Shown: piece after piece, positions 1 through 6,202 of the stretch | Numbering within the stretch: position 1 is the stretch's first letter | Layout: each line of letters starts with the position of its first letter | Origin: an uncultured beta proteobacterium | GTDB lineage: Bacteria > Pseudomonadota > Gammaproteobacteria > Burkholderiales > Rhodocyclaceae | Assembly: GCA_903933395.1 (NCBI GenBank) | Contig: CAIZKA010000257.1 | Location: 1-10,539, forward strand | DNA: 10,539 nucleotides | Direction of reading: 5' to 3' | The notes under the pieces: model-generated | The model's input: only the letters and a program-made list of their open reading frames with translations | What the model was told of the DNA's origin: nothing | Databases searched by the model: none | Translations under genes and position numbers: made by a program

Positions 1-672
1 CCCGAGGCCCAGGTGCGCCAGGCGCGTACCCTGATGCGGCGAGCCGAGCGTGACGATACGCGCCACCTTGTCCCTGCCGTAGCGGCGCAGATAGGCGCGC
101 AGTACCAGTCCGCCCATGCTGTGGCCGATCAGGATCACCTGTGCCGCACCGGTTGCCGCCAGAACTTCGTCGATCCGTCGCTCGATCCCTTGCGCGTAGT
201 CATCGATTTTGCCCCACACCGGCTCCAGGCTGTGCGTCGCCACGGTCCAGCCGGCCGCTTCCACATGCGGTCGCAGCCAGAACCAGAGCCCGCGATTGCA
301 CTGATAGCCGTGGATCAGCAGCAACGGCGGACGGGCACCCGTAGGCTTGCTCAGGCGATCCGGCCCCAGCCAGAAAGCTTCGAAGGGCTGTATCACGGCA
401 AACAACGCGATCAGCCCGGCATATTCTTCGAGCGCAATGCGCAGAGCGTCGATAGGGCCGATCCGGAATTCTGCTGGCACCACATCCGAATTCGCGAGCA
501 TGAGGGTGAAGGTCAGTGCGGTGACGAACAGTCGCAGTCCAAGAAAGCTGCCGAGCGCAAGGCTCACCGCCTCAACCGGCGTCCACCCGCCGCGCGCAAG
601 CAGCCAGGTCGAAAGCACGACGTAGAACAGAAGTTCGCCGCCCAACAACAAACGCATTTGCCGTGTCGCCAT
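1..672 (-). CDS. Membrane-anchored alpha/beta hydrolase (lipase/esterase-like), 3' end cut by window edge
   Basis: Reading the minus strand from an ATG at 672 gives 224 codons in frame to base 1 with no stop, so the C-terminus lies outside the window. The N-terminal 100 residues hold two hydrophobic helices (about 8-26 and 36-60) and a weaker one (about 84-97), which suggests an inner-membrane anchor. The hydrolase core follows: LLLIHGYQCNRGLW at 117-130 (oxyanion-type HG), the nucleophile elbow GHSMGG at 183-188 with Ser185, and TLGSPHQGT at 208-216, as in lipase/esterase proteins related to triacylglycerol lipases. The Asp and His of the triad would be in the missing part. GAGAAG lies just upstream of the ATG, and Met6 (657) is an alternative start. 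The gene begins 10 bp after the aldehyde dehydrogenase stop, so the two are probably cotranscribed. The substrate is unknown; carboxyl esters or lipids are expected from the family. Confidence 0.88.
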   Translation of the reverse strand, partial: MATRQMRLLLGGELLFYVVLSTWLLARGGWTPVEAVSLALGSFLGLRLFVTALTFTLMLANSDVVPAEFRIGPIDALRIALEEYAGLIALFAVIQPFEAFWLGPDRLSKPTGARPPLLLIHGYQCNRGLWFWLRPHVEAAGWTVATHSLEPVWGKIDDYAQGIERRIDEVLAATGAAQVILIGHSMGGLVLRAYLRRYGRDKVARIVTLGSPHQGTRLAHLGLG

Positions 673-682
673 CGCCGACTTC

Positions 683-2128
683 TCAGCGAATCAAAAACTT
701 AGTCAGGCGCTCGAACAGCGCGCCGTAGGGTGGGTTGAACAGCGACATGCCGTTGAGCCCGGACTGGTAGAACACCGCCTTCTGCTTGGAGAAGGTCCTG
801 AAACCCTCGATGCCGTGGTACTGCCCCATCCCGCTGGGGCCGACGCCGCCGAAAGGCAGTTCTTCCTGCGCGATGTGCAGGATGGTGTCATTGACCGTGA
901 CGCCGCCAGCCACAGTTTCATTGAGCACGCGATCGCGCGCGGCGCCGTCGTGGCCGAAGTAGTAAAGCGCCAGCGGCCGCGGATGCCGGTTCACATAAGA
1001 AATAGCCGCGTCGAGGTCCGCGTAGGGCAGGACGGGCAACAGCGGGCCGAAAATCTCGTCCTGCATCACACGCATGTCATCGTTGACATTCAGCAGCGCG
1101 AGCGGCGGCAGGCGCCGCCCCGCGTCATCGGCGGCAGCTGTCGACAATGGCTCGATCTTCGCGCCGCGCTCCCGCGCGTCGCTCAGGTAGCCCTGCAAGC
1201 GCTGGTAGTGCCGCTCATTGATGATGGACGTGTAATCCGGCGTGGTCGCCATGGCCGGAAAGCACCTGGCGACGACCGCGCGTGCCGCGTCCACGAATTC
1301 CTGTTCGCGACCGGCAGGCACCAGCACATAGTCCGGCGCAATGCAGGTCTGGCCGGCGTTGAGCAGCTTGCCGACCATGATGCGCTCCGCGGCCTTTGCC
1401 AGCGGGTAGTCGCGACCGACGATCACCGGCGACTTGCCGCCGAGTTCCAGCGTCACCGGCGTCAGGTTGTCCGCCGCCATGCGCATGATGTCGTGGCCGA
1501 CGCGGGTCGATCCGGTAAATAGCAGATGGTCGAAGGGCAGGCGCGCAAAGTCGGCACCGATCGACGCATCGCCGAGGACGACCGACACATCTTCCGCGGC
1601 AAAATATCTGGTGACCAGTTCGGCCAGCAGTTCGCCCGTGCGCGGGGTGAATTCCGATATCTTGAGCATCACCCGGTTGCCGGCCGCCAGCGCCGCCGCC
1701 AGCGGCGAAATCGCGAGGAACAACGGATAGTTCCAGGGCACGATGATGCCCACCACGCCCAGCGGCTGGGGGATGATGCGCGCGCGACCCGGACGAAACC
1801 AGATCGACGGCGACTTCTTCTGCGGCTTCATCCATGCGCCGACATGAGAACGATTGTGGCGAATCGCCTCCAGGCCCGGAAATACTTCCAGCAGACGCGT
1901 TTCATGCGCCGAACGGTGCCCGAAGTCGGCCGCGATCGCCGTGACGAAGTGCTCGGCGTTGTCGTGCACCAGCGCCAGCAGGGCGTCCAGACGCACCTCG
2001 CGCCTGGACCGCTCTACCGCAGGGTTGCGCCGGGTCGCGGCATGCATGGCCTGGAAAACGCGCCTGAATGCAGAGACGCCCGCTTCCTGCCCGGAGACCA
2101 CGCCAGTTGCTGGTTCGTTTGCGTTCAT
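683..2128 (-). CDS. Aldehyde dehydrogenase, coniferyl-aldehyde-dehydrogenase type
   Basis: This is a full-length NAD(P)-dependent aldehyde dehydrogenase of 481 aa, oxidising an aldehyde to its acid in the cytoplasm. The family landmarks are in order: PWNYP at 131-135, FTGST at 204-208 (cofactor site), ELGGK at 228-232 with general base Glu228, NAGQTC at 257-262 with catalytic Cys262, and EIFGPLLP at 358-365. The sequence after the cysteine (APDYVLVP) and the C-terminal half (NDTILHIAQEELPFGGVG, GMGQYHG) match the class-3-like coniferyl aldehyde dehydrogenases (CalB), which are about 480 aa long. The frame stays open to a Met at 2182, but I chose the ATG at 2128 because AGGAGG sits 9 nt before it and the family starts there. 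It heads a likely two-gene unit with the hydrolase. Real substrates could be coniferaldehyde, other aromatic aldehydes or fatty aldehydes; sequence alone does not decide. Confidence 0.95.
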   Translation of the reverse strand: MNANEPATGVVSGQEAGVSAFRRVFQAMHAATRRNPAVERSRREVRLDALLALVHDNAEHFVTAIAADFGHRSAHETRLLEVFPGLEAIRHNRSHVGAWMKPQKKSPSIWFRPGRARIIPQPLGVVGIIVPWNYPLFLAISPLAAALAAGNRVMLKISEFTPRTGELLAELVTRYFAAEDVSVVLGDASIGADFARLPFDHLLFTGSTRVGHDIMRMAADNLTPVTLELGGKSPVIVGRDYPLAKAAERIMVGKLLNAGQTCIAPDYVLVPAGREQEFVDAARAVVARCFPAMATTPDYTSIINERHYQRLQGYLSDARERGAKIEPLSTAAADDAGRRLPPLALLNVNDDMRVMQDEIFGPLLPVLPYADLDAAISYVNRHPRPLALYYFGHDGAARDRVLNETVAGGVTVNDTILHIAQEELPFGGVGPSGMGQYHGIEGFRTFSKQKAVFYQSGLNGMSLFNPPYGALFERLTKFLIR

Positions 2129-2137
2129 TCCAAGGCT

Positions 2138-2143
2138 CCTCCT
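2138..2143 (-). promoter_or_regulatory. Ribosome binding site that fixes the ALDH start
   Basis: A perfect AGGAGG on the minus strand lies 9 nt upstream of the ATG at 2128. It argues against the upstream in-frame Met at 2182, which has no comparable Shine-Dalgarno sequence. The 115-bp gap between this gene and the divergent gene at 2244 should hold both promoters, but I could not pick out convincing -35/-10 pairs on either strand. Confidence 0.8.
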
Positions 2144-2243
2144 GCATGGGACAGCATATTGTCGCAGTCTATGCGCCACCACCCGGACTGATTAGGCAGG
2201 GTACTCTAACGACCTCGCAGCTGCCGGACGGATAATTCGCCGC

Positions 2244-2966
2244 ATGGAAGACGATCTCGACAAGGAATCCATCGGCCACGAACTGGCAAACTGCATCGCC
2301 GAAGCGAGGGAGTTGCGCGCTGCGAGGACCGGCGATCCGGAACCCGACGATTTCCCGCGACTCAAGGAATGGCAGGCGGCGCGTCTCGCCGGCAGTTATG
2401 CCGATCTGCTGGCCAGCCCGCGGCACAGGCCGGCTGCAGAATTTTTTCTCAGCGACCTGTACGGTCCCAAGGATTTCCGCAGCCGCGATGAGGAACTGGC
2501 ACGCGTCGTGCCGATCATGGTCCATGTCCTGCCGGCGAAAGCCTTGATGACGCTGCTTGAAGCAGTGAAAATGGACACCCTCTCCGAATCGCTGGACAGC
2601 GCGATGGTGATGACGCTGCGCAAGCTCGGCAGGAGCAAGGCGATCGACTGGCCGGCCTACGTTGCAGCCTATCGCACCTGCGGGCGACGGAAGGATCGCG
2701 AACAGCAAATCATCCTGATCGACAAGATCGGCAAGACCCTGGATCGCCTGACGCGCATGCCGCTGATCCATTTCTCGCTCAAGCTGATGAACGGACCCGC
2801 GCATCTGGCCGGGCTCGGCGACCTGCATTCCTTCCTGCAAAGAGGTTTCGATGCCTTCAGCTACATGAAGGGCGCCGACGAATTTCTGGCCGTCGTCACG
2901 GAACGCGAGACTACACTGATGAAGGAAATGTTCGCCAATCCGAACGCCATGCGTCCTGTTTCGTGA
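2244..2966 (+). CDS. Conserved protein of unknown function (240 aa, cytoplasmic)
   Basis: This is a soluble protein of 240 aa, predicted mostly alpha-helical, with no signal peptide and no membrane segment. I recall similar proteins annotated as hypothetical in beta- and gammaproteobacteria. The signature is FFLSDLYGPKDF at residues 67-78, followed by a charged helix (RSRDEELARVVP). A basic stretch (GRRKDREQQ, 147-155) leads into helix IDKIGKTLDRLTR, and a C-terminal block contains LHSFLQRGFDAF and ADEFLAVVTERET. I know of no biochemical function and propose none. The ATG at 2244 lacks a strong Shine-Dalgarno; GGACGGA at about 2226-2232 is the best candidate, at a loose distance. The gene is divergent from the ALDH and ends in front of a hairpin terminator, so it is probably monocistronic. 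Codon use looks like its neighbours. Confidence 0.85.
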   Translation: MEDDLDKESIGHELANCIAEARELRAARTGDPEPDDFPRLKEWQAARLAGSYADLLASPRHRPAAEFFLSDLYGPKDFRSRDEELARVVPIMVHVLPAKALMTLLEAVKMDTLSESLDSAMVMTLRKLGRSKAIDWPAYVAAYRTCGRRKDREQQIILIDKIGKTLDRLTRMPLIHFSLKLMNGPAHLAGLGDLHSFLQRGFDAFSYMKGADEFLAVVTERETTLMKEMFANPNAMRPVS

Positions 2967-3004
2967 CGCAATCTGTCTCTTTGCCTTTTCGCGGAGTTAA
3001 AAAT

Positions 3005-3032
3005 CGGGCGCCCGAAATCAGGCGCCCGTTTT
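3005..3032. terminator. Bidirectional intrinsic terminator between convergent genes
   Basis: A perfect 8-bp stem, CGGGCGCC (3005-3012) with GGCGCCCG (3021-3028), closes an 8-nt loop. TTTT follows on the plus strand, and an A-run precedes the stem (2999-3003), which gives a T-run on the minus strand. It lies between the stop of the plus-strand gene (2966) and that of the minus-strand operon (3060), so it can serve both. The left arm continues into the 10-bp palindrome CGGGCGCCCG (3005-3014). Confidence 0.85.
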
Positions 3033-3059
3033 CTTCGGCATCCGCCAGGCGGTCGTGCG

Positions 3060-3452
3060 TCAGAGCACAGTACAAGCCCCGTACAACACATAGGCGCCGT
3101 TGCGGTTCGCCAGGGTAGCGGTCAGTTCGCCGCTTTGCTGATCAACCACGATGGTCCAGCCGAATCCGGCCTCCCTGCCCTGCAGAAGCAATTGCTTGTC
3201 GGACTTGTCCTGCAACAGGATATCGGAGGTGGTGTGGGGTCCGATCACGGCTTTCTTTGCCAGGTCAATGCGCATGAACGTCGGCGCGCCGATTTCCTCG
3301 GGCAAACCGGACGCGCAGTCGTCGCCGCGCGAGCAGTCCAGCGCCGCCTGCGTGGCGCAGAGCAGCAGTTTCGAACCGTCAAAATCGGCGGCCAACACAG
3401 GTACCGCAAGTATTGAAAGACCTGCCATAACAAGATTGCGAATGTTTTTCAT
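3060..3452 (-). CDS. Secreted four-cysteine protein of unknown function (130 aa)
   Basis: This small exported protein starts with a Sec signal peptide (MKNIRNLVMAGLSILAVPVLA, cut after about residue 21), leaving a mature part of about 109 aa. The mature part has four cysteines: 32, 40, 46 and 127. Three cluster in CATQAALDCSRGDDC, and the fourth is in the C-terminal YGACTVL, a pattern that fits two disulfides in the periplasm. The rest alternates hydrophobic and polar residues, suggesting a beta-rich fold (DLAKKAVIG, LLLQGREAGFGWTIVVD, GELTATLANRNGAYVLYG). I do not know a function. The ATG at 3452 follows AAAGG at a good distance and lies 9 bp after the glycine-zipper gene stop, so it is the last gene of that operon, ending before the shared terminator. 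Confidence 0.85.
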   Translation of the reverse strand: MKNIRNLVMAGLSILAVPVLAADFDGSKLLLCATQAALDCSRGDDCASGLPEEIGAPTFMRIDLAKKAVIGPHTTSDILLQDKSDKQLLLQGREAGFGWTIVVDQQSGELTATLANRNGAYVLYGACTVL

Positions 3453-3461
3453 GGGGTACCT

Positions 3462-3947
3462 TTACTTGATCGTGTAGCCACGGCCTTCCAGGCAGGCCCC
3501 TTGGGCGCGGTGGAAGGTGTCGATGGCCGCCTGTTTCTGGCCTTGAGCCTGCTGCTGGGCCTGGGCGTTCTGGGATTTCTGGTTGTTGCGGGCTCTGACA
3601 CCGCCGGCCAGGACGCCTATTGCGGCGCCCTTGCCGGCACCGCTACCACCATCGATGATGCCGCCGACCACGGCGCCGGTCACCGCGCCTTTCGCGCGCT
3701 CACCTCCGCCCACCGCCGGCCCTGTCTGCGGCGCGGGCGCCGGCGCTGTAGCCACCGCGGCCGGGTCGATGCCGGTACTGTTTTTGGCCCAGACGTAGCA
3801 CTCGCCTTCATCCTTCTGCTGCTGCTGCGGGCTCTGCCCCTTCGAAGGGTAGATGATGGGCTTTCCTTGCGCCTGGGCCTGGCCGACAATGAGGCTCACG
3901 GCGGCGAAAGTGATGGCCAGCGCGCAGCCCGTTTTGAAACTGTTCAT
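3462..3947 (-). CDS. Exported glycine-zipper family protein (161 aa)
   Basis: Residues 1-26 form a signal peptide ending AQA, followed directly by Gln. The mature N-terminus has YPSKGQSPQQQQKDEGECY (33-51), the usual opening of glycine-zipper proteins in which a Cys-containing helix leads the domain. An Ala/Pro-rich linker (63-76) precedes the zipper itself at about 86-117 (AKGAVTGAVVGGIIDGG, then GAGKGAAIGVLAGG), a small-residue segment able to insert in or pack against membranes. A Gln-rich helix and a C-terminal FHRAQGACLEGRGYTIK finish the protein; Cys50 and Cys142 may form a disulfide. There is no lipobox. An in-frame Met exists at 4079, but that would overlap the preceding gene and bury the signal peptide, while the ATG at 3947 has GGGGA just upstream. 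The molecular role is unknown; an envelope location is likely. Confidence 0.9.
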   Translation of the reverse strand: MNSFKTGCALAITFAAVSLIVGQAQAQGKPIIYPSKGQSPQQQQKDEGECYVWAKNSTGIDPAAVATAPAPAPQTGPAVGGGERAKGAVTGAVVGGIIDGGSGAGKGAAIGVLAGGVRARNNQKSQNAQAQQQAQGQKQAAIDTFHRAQGACLEGRGYTIK

Positions 3948-3990
3948 GTTGATTCCCCACATTGATGCCGCGTAAGTCGCAAACGGGATC

Positions 3991-4034
3991 CTCCGGAGAA
4001 TCAGGGCTTGCATTCGACCCTGATCCCTCCGGAG
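3991..4034. repeat. Long imperfect hairpin in the operon, built from two CTCCGGAG palindromes
   Basis: The arms are CTCCGGAG + A + ATCAGGG (3991-4006) and CCCTGAT + CC + CTCCGGAG (4018-4034), with an 11-nt loop (4007-4017). That gives 15 paired bases interrupted by a 1-versus-2-nt internal loop. Each outer arm, CTCCGGAG, is itself a perfect palindrome. In the direction of transcription (minus) the hairpin begins one base after the TAG stop of the duplicated-domain gene and sits 43 bp before the glycine-zipper ATG. No proper T-run follows (GATCCCGTTT), so it looks more like an attenuator, a leaky terminator or an mRNA-stabilising or processing stem than a full terminator. Confidence 0.7.
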
Positions 4035-4035
4035 T

Positions 4036-4638
4036 CTATTTCTTGGTGCCCTTCCTGGCCGGCTCGACAGACAAGGCAACTGCTTCGACGTAATTCGCCT
4101 CGATCTGGTCGCCCTTCTTCACCACCTTGAAGTGATCCGGATTCTTCACTTCGAGCTCAACGATATTTCCCTTCGGGCCCTTGACGGTAATTGTCTTCTC
4201 CTTCGGGTTGACATCGATCACGTCGGCGACGATCGTCACCTGGCGACCGACCGCGACGCCGGGCTTTTCGCCCGACTTGGCGCGCACCGCATCTTCGGAA
4301 TCAACCCGGCTGCGAGGTCCGCCACCCTTTTTTACCTCCAGGGTGAGCGCACGGATGTACTCCACGACCACTTCGTCATTGACCTTGATCTGGGCGAAGT
4401 TTTTTACTGCATCGCCGGCGACCACATCGAAGCTGCGCCCCTCAGGCCCTTTCAGGGTGATGGTGCGGGTGGCCTTGTCGATGGCAGTCACCAGCGCCGA
4501 GGCCTTGATGCCCTCGGTCATGGACACCTTGCCCGGGGCGTTGGTGGCTATTTGTGCCCCGACGGGCGCCTGCTGGGCAAACCCGGGCTGTGCAGAAACC
4601 AACACGAACAGGAGTGAAGCCTTCATCAGATTACGCAT
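4036..4638 (-). CDS. Exported protein with two copies of a small beta-rich domain (200 aa, unknown function)
   Basis: A short signal peptide (MRNLMKASLLFVLVSAQPGFA, cut near residue 21) precedes two related units. Unit A (about 46-103) has ITLKGPEG at 60-67 and VNDEVVVEYIRALTLEV at 86-102. Unit B (about 136-193) has ITVKGPKG at 150-157 and KKGDQIEANYVEAVALSVE at 174-192. The two align over nearly 60 residues without large gaps, so this is an internal duplication. The repeated beta-turn (KGP-x-G) and a charged strand ending E-A/R-A-L suggest a small beta-barrel, OB- or SH3-like; that fold call is inference. A basic, disordered linker (104-128) joins them, and the C-terminus is Lys-rich (ARKGTKK). 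AGAGG precedes the ATG at 4638; Met5 is an alternative. The gene starts 44 bp after the SYLF gene. Function unknown; periplasmic location likely. Confidence 0.85.
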   Translation of the reverse strand: MRNLMKASLLFVLVSAQPGFAQQAPVGAQIATNAPGKVSMTEGIKASALVTAIDKATRTITLKGPEGRSFDVVAGDAVKNFAQIKVNDEVVVEYIRALTLEVKKGGGPRSRVDSEDAVRAKSGEKPGVAVGRQVTIVADVIDVNPKEKTITVKGPKGNIVELEVKNPDHFKVVKKGDQIEANYVEAVALSVEPARKGTKK

Positions 4639-4682
4639 GTCATGAACCTCTGTGCATCAACGTGTGAAAGGAAGAAATTCGC

Positions 4683-5240
4683 TCAAGGATTGAGCTTGGT
4701 TATCTTGGAACCCTGCAGACCGATGCCCGCCATCAGGCCCTTCTGGTCGAAAATCACGGCATAAATATCGGCCTTGGCCGTCAGCGTGGTGACATCCTTC
4801 GCCGCGCCGGCATCGATGACCACGATGTTCGGGCCGACGCCGATCTGGAAGTTCTTGCTTGCGCGGAAGTCGCTCAGAACCTTGTCGCTCATGAAAAACA
4901 GCACATAGCCGAAGGACTGCGCGCCGGCCTGAAGGCCGACGGAAACGGCGGCCGTGTTGTAGTGGCCGGTCACCTTGTCCTTGGTGAATAGTATGCCGTC
5001 GCCGCCTTGCCCGCCGAGAATGAAGCCGGCCTTGACGACGTTGGGGAATACCAGCACCGCGCTGGCCTTGTCACCCAGCGCCTTGGCCCCCGGTGAGCCG
5101 TCATACAGCGACTTCAGGGCGGCACGGGAATCCTGCGCAAGCATCGATTCCTCAGCCATGGCCAGGCGCGGAGCGACGAGGCTGATGAACGCGGCCATCA
5201 GGAGGAAGAAAGTTCTGGCTACCGAAAAATATCTGTTCAT
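4683..5240 (-). CDS. Exported lipid-binding SYLF (Ysc84-like) domain protein
   Basis: The product has 185 aa: a signal peptide (about 1-29, ending AMA before EES), then one SYLF domain covering nearly all of the mature protein. Family marks are AVLVFPNVVKAGFILGGQGG at 61-80 (the phenylalanine-proline motif and glycine turn), SVGLQAGAQSFGYVLFFMSD at 100-119, and the closing IGVGPNIVVIDAG at 133-145 followed by DIYAVIFDQKGLMAG. SYLF domains bind phosphoinositides and membranes in eukaryotes; bacterial exported versions are thought to act at the envelope, but their role is poorly defined. The ATG at 5240 has a strong AAGGAG 6 nt upstream (5247-5252). It lies 95 bp downstream of the DUF3313-like gene, a gap with no terminator that I can see, so it is most likely cotranscribed, with a possible extra promoter in that gap. 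Confidence 0.93.
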   Translation of the reverse strand: MNRYFSVARTFFLLMAAFISLVAPRLAMAEESMLAQDSRAALKSLYDGSPGAKALGDKASAVLVFPNVVKAGFILGGQGGDGILFTKDKVTGHYNTAAVSVGLQAGAQSFGYVLFFMSDKVLSDFRASKNFQIGVGPNIVVIDAGAAKDVTTLTAKADIYAVIFDQKGLMAGIGLQGSKITKLNP

Positions 5241-5335
5241 GCCCTACTCCTTGAAAGTGAAAATGATGTTGCTGGAATCGATGCGGCTTGGATGCTGCGA
5301 GTCACCTTGATGATCTGCGCCCCTCTACAATCAAA

Positions 5336-6004
5336 CTATTTCTTTTGCCTGGTCGCTTCGATGAAAGCGCGCATGTCCTTGGCCCAGGCGTCAATCACCG
5401 GCTTGACATCGGCAAGCGTGAGTGCCGCGGTGGCGGTCTTGAGCTGAACACCGGTACCTTCGCGCATGCCGACTGCGACGACCTTGCCGGTGTCGGTATC
5501 CTGCACCTCGTACTCCGCGGCGAGAGAGGCATCCGAGGAGGTCTTGCCGCCCGTGGCGATGAATGCTATCGGCAGCAACTGCCAGGGCTTCAAGCCCATG
5601 TCCTTCGCTGCCACGGACGTAATGGCGGTTCTGAGCCGCAGCGTTTTCGGACCGGGCTCACTGGCGAACTTGAACAGGCCGGTAAGCTCGCGCTTGACCG
5701 CTTCGCTGAAGTAAGCATTGATATCCTTCAGCGTCTGCGCGGAAACCTGCTGGGTGCTTTTGGGTTGCGGGTAGAAGACGTTGGGCTCGATCAATATGGA
5801 CTCGTAGGCGCCCGGCTTGATTTCCGGCGCTATCCAGCGCTTGACCGTCTGCCCCGAAGGCGATTGCGCCTCCGTCATCTGGGAATACGCATTCCCGAGG
5901 AAACCCGACGGCTTGAACTTGGACGAGCCGTCCTGGGCGGCAACCGGCCCAGCCAGCAGAAAAATCGAGGCGGATACCGCAGTGACCCAATGATCGATAC
6001 GCAT
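5336..6004 (-). CDS. DUF3313-like exported protein (222 aa)
   Basis: Residues 1-23 are a signal peptide (FLLAGPVAA before QDG). The mature part opens with KPSGFLGNAYSQM (31-43), then a short region up to RWIAPEIKPGAYESILIEP (56-74). This matches the DUF3313 pattern of a SGFL-DYS start followed by a 'Y-x-x-I-L-I-x-P' strand. A long amphipathic region (TLKDINAYFSEAVKREL, 91-107), a strand with LRLRTAIT (122-129) and a repeat-like ASLAAEYEVQDTDTGKVVA (159-177) complete the domain, as in proteins that bundle two to three strand-helix units. Many DUF3313 proteins are lipoproteins, but this one has no cysteine, so it should be soluble and periplasmic. The frame stays open upstream to 6187, but the ATG at 6004 is favoured by AGGGAG 7 nt before it (6012-6017) and by the signal peptide. 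It is the first gene of the minus-strand operon. Function unknown. Confidence 0.87.
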   Translation of the reverse strand: MRIDHWVTAVSASIFLLAGPVAAQDGSSKFKPSGFLGNAYSQMTEAQSPSGQTVKRWIAPEIKPGAYESILIEPNVFYPQPKSTQQVSAQTLKDINAYFSEAVKRELTGLFKFASEPGPKTLRLRTAITSVAAKDMGLKPWQLLPIAFIATGGKTSSDASLAAEYEVQDTDTGKVVAVGMREGTGVQLKTATAALTLADVKPVIDAWAKDMRAFIEATRQKK

Positions 6005-6172
6005 GATGTTTCTCCCTTTCAGTTCGAACCAAACGGCAATTCTAGCTGCCCGAATGGCTTTCCTGCGAGTTATTGAACAGTGCCAGGGCTTAAATCGGCA
6101 ACCAACGATGCTTTCGCCGCATCCGTCACCGGGCCTCCGGATAGCGGATCCTGTCCGCATCTTTGTGTAACG

Positions 6173-6178
6173 CGTCAA
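6173..6178 (-). promoter_or_regulatory. Candidate -35 box for the secreted-protein operon
   Basis: TTGACG on the minus strand is a five-of-six match to a sigma-70 -35 box, with an AT-rich stretch just upstream (6191-6206). No good -10 follows at 16-18 nt; the best is CAGGAT, which matches at three of six positions. A second possible -10, TAGAAT, lies nearer the gene (about 6038-6043) but has no clear -35. Promoter placement for the operon is therefore uncertain. Confidence 0.22.
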
Positions 6179-6202
6179 CTGCCCCAAAGATGACAGAAAA
6201 AT

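Noticed and set aside
13..702. A 229-codon plus-strand frame at the left edge
   Set aside because: The minus strand here encodes the alpha/beta hydrolase with GHSMGG and an HG oxyanion motif. The plus frame is low-complexity and Arg/Gln-rich.
815..2191. Two long plus-strand frames (815-1522 and 1526-2191) antisense to the aldehyde dehydrogenase
   Set aside because: Both are shadows of the ALDH codons; the ALDH frame carries all catalytic motifs and a strong Shine-Dalgarno.
2169..2840. A 223-codon minus-strand frame over the unknown 240-aa gene
   Set aside because: The plus frame has the motif I recognise from homologues and a sensible protein composition. The minus frame is His/Gln/Arg-rich and would run into the ALDH leader.
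3948..4079. A 44-residue N-terminal extension of the glycine-zipper protein
   Set aside because: It would overlap the upstream gene, cross the hairpin and place the signal peptide internally; the ATG at 3947 has its own Shine-Dalgarno.
6108..6170. A 20-codon plus-strand ORF in the divergent intergenic region
   Set aside because: It is too short, has no Shine-Dalgarno, and does not couple to any gene.
6005..6187. A 61-residue N-terminal extension of the DUF3313-like protein
   Set aside because: The extension is Arg-rich and unstructured, and the ATG at 6004 has AGGGAG at the right distance followed by a clean signal peptide.
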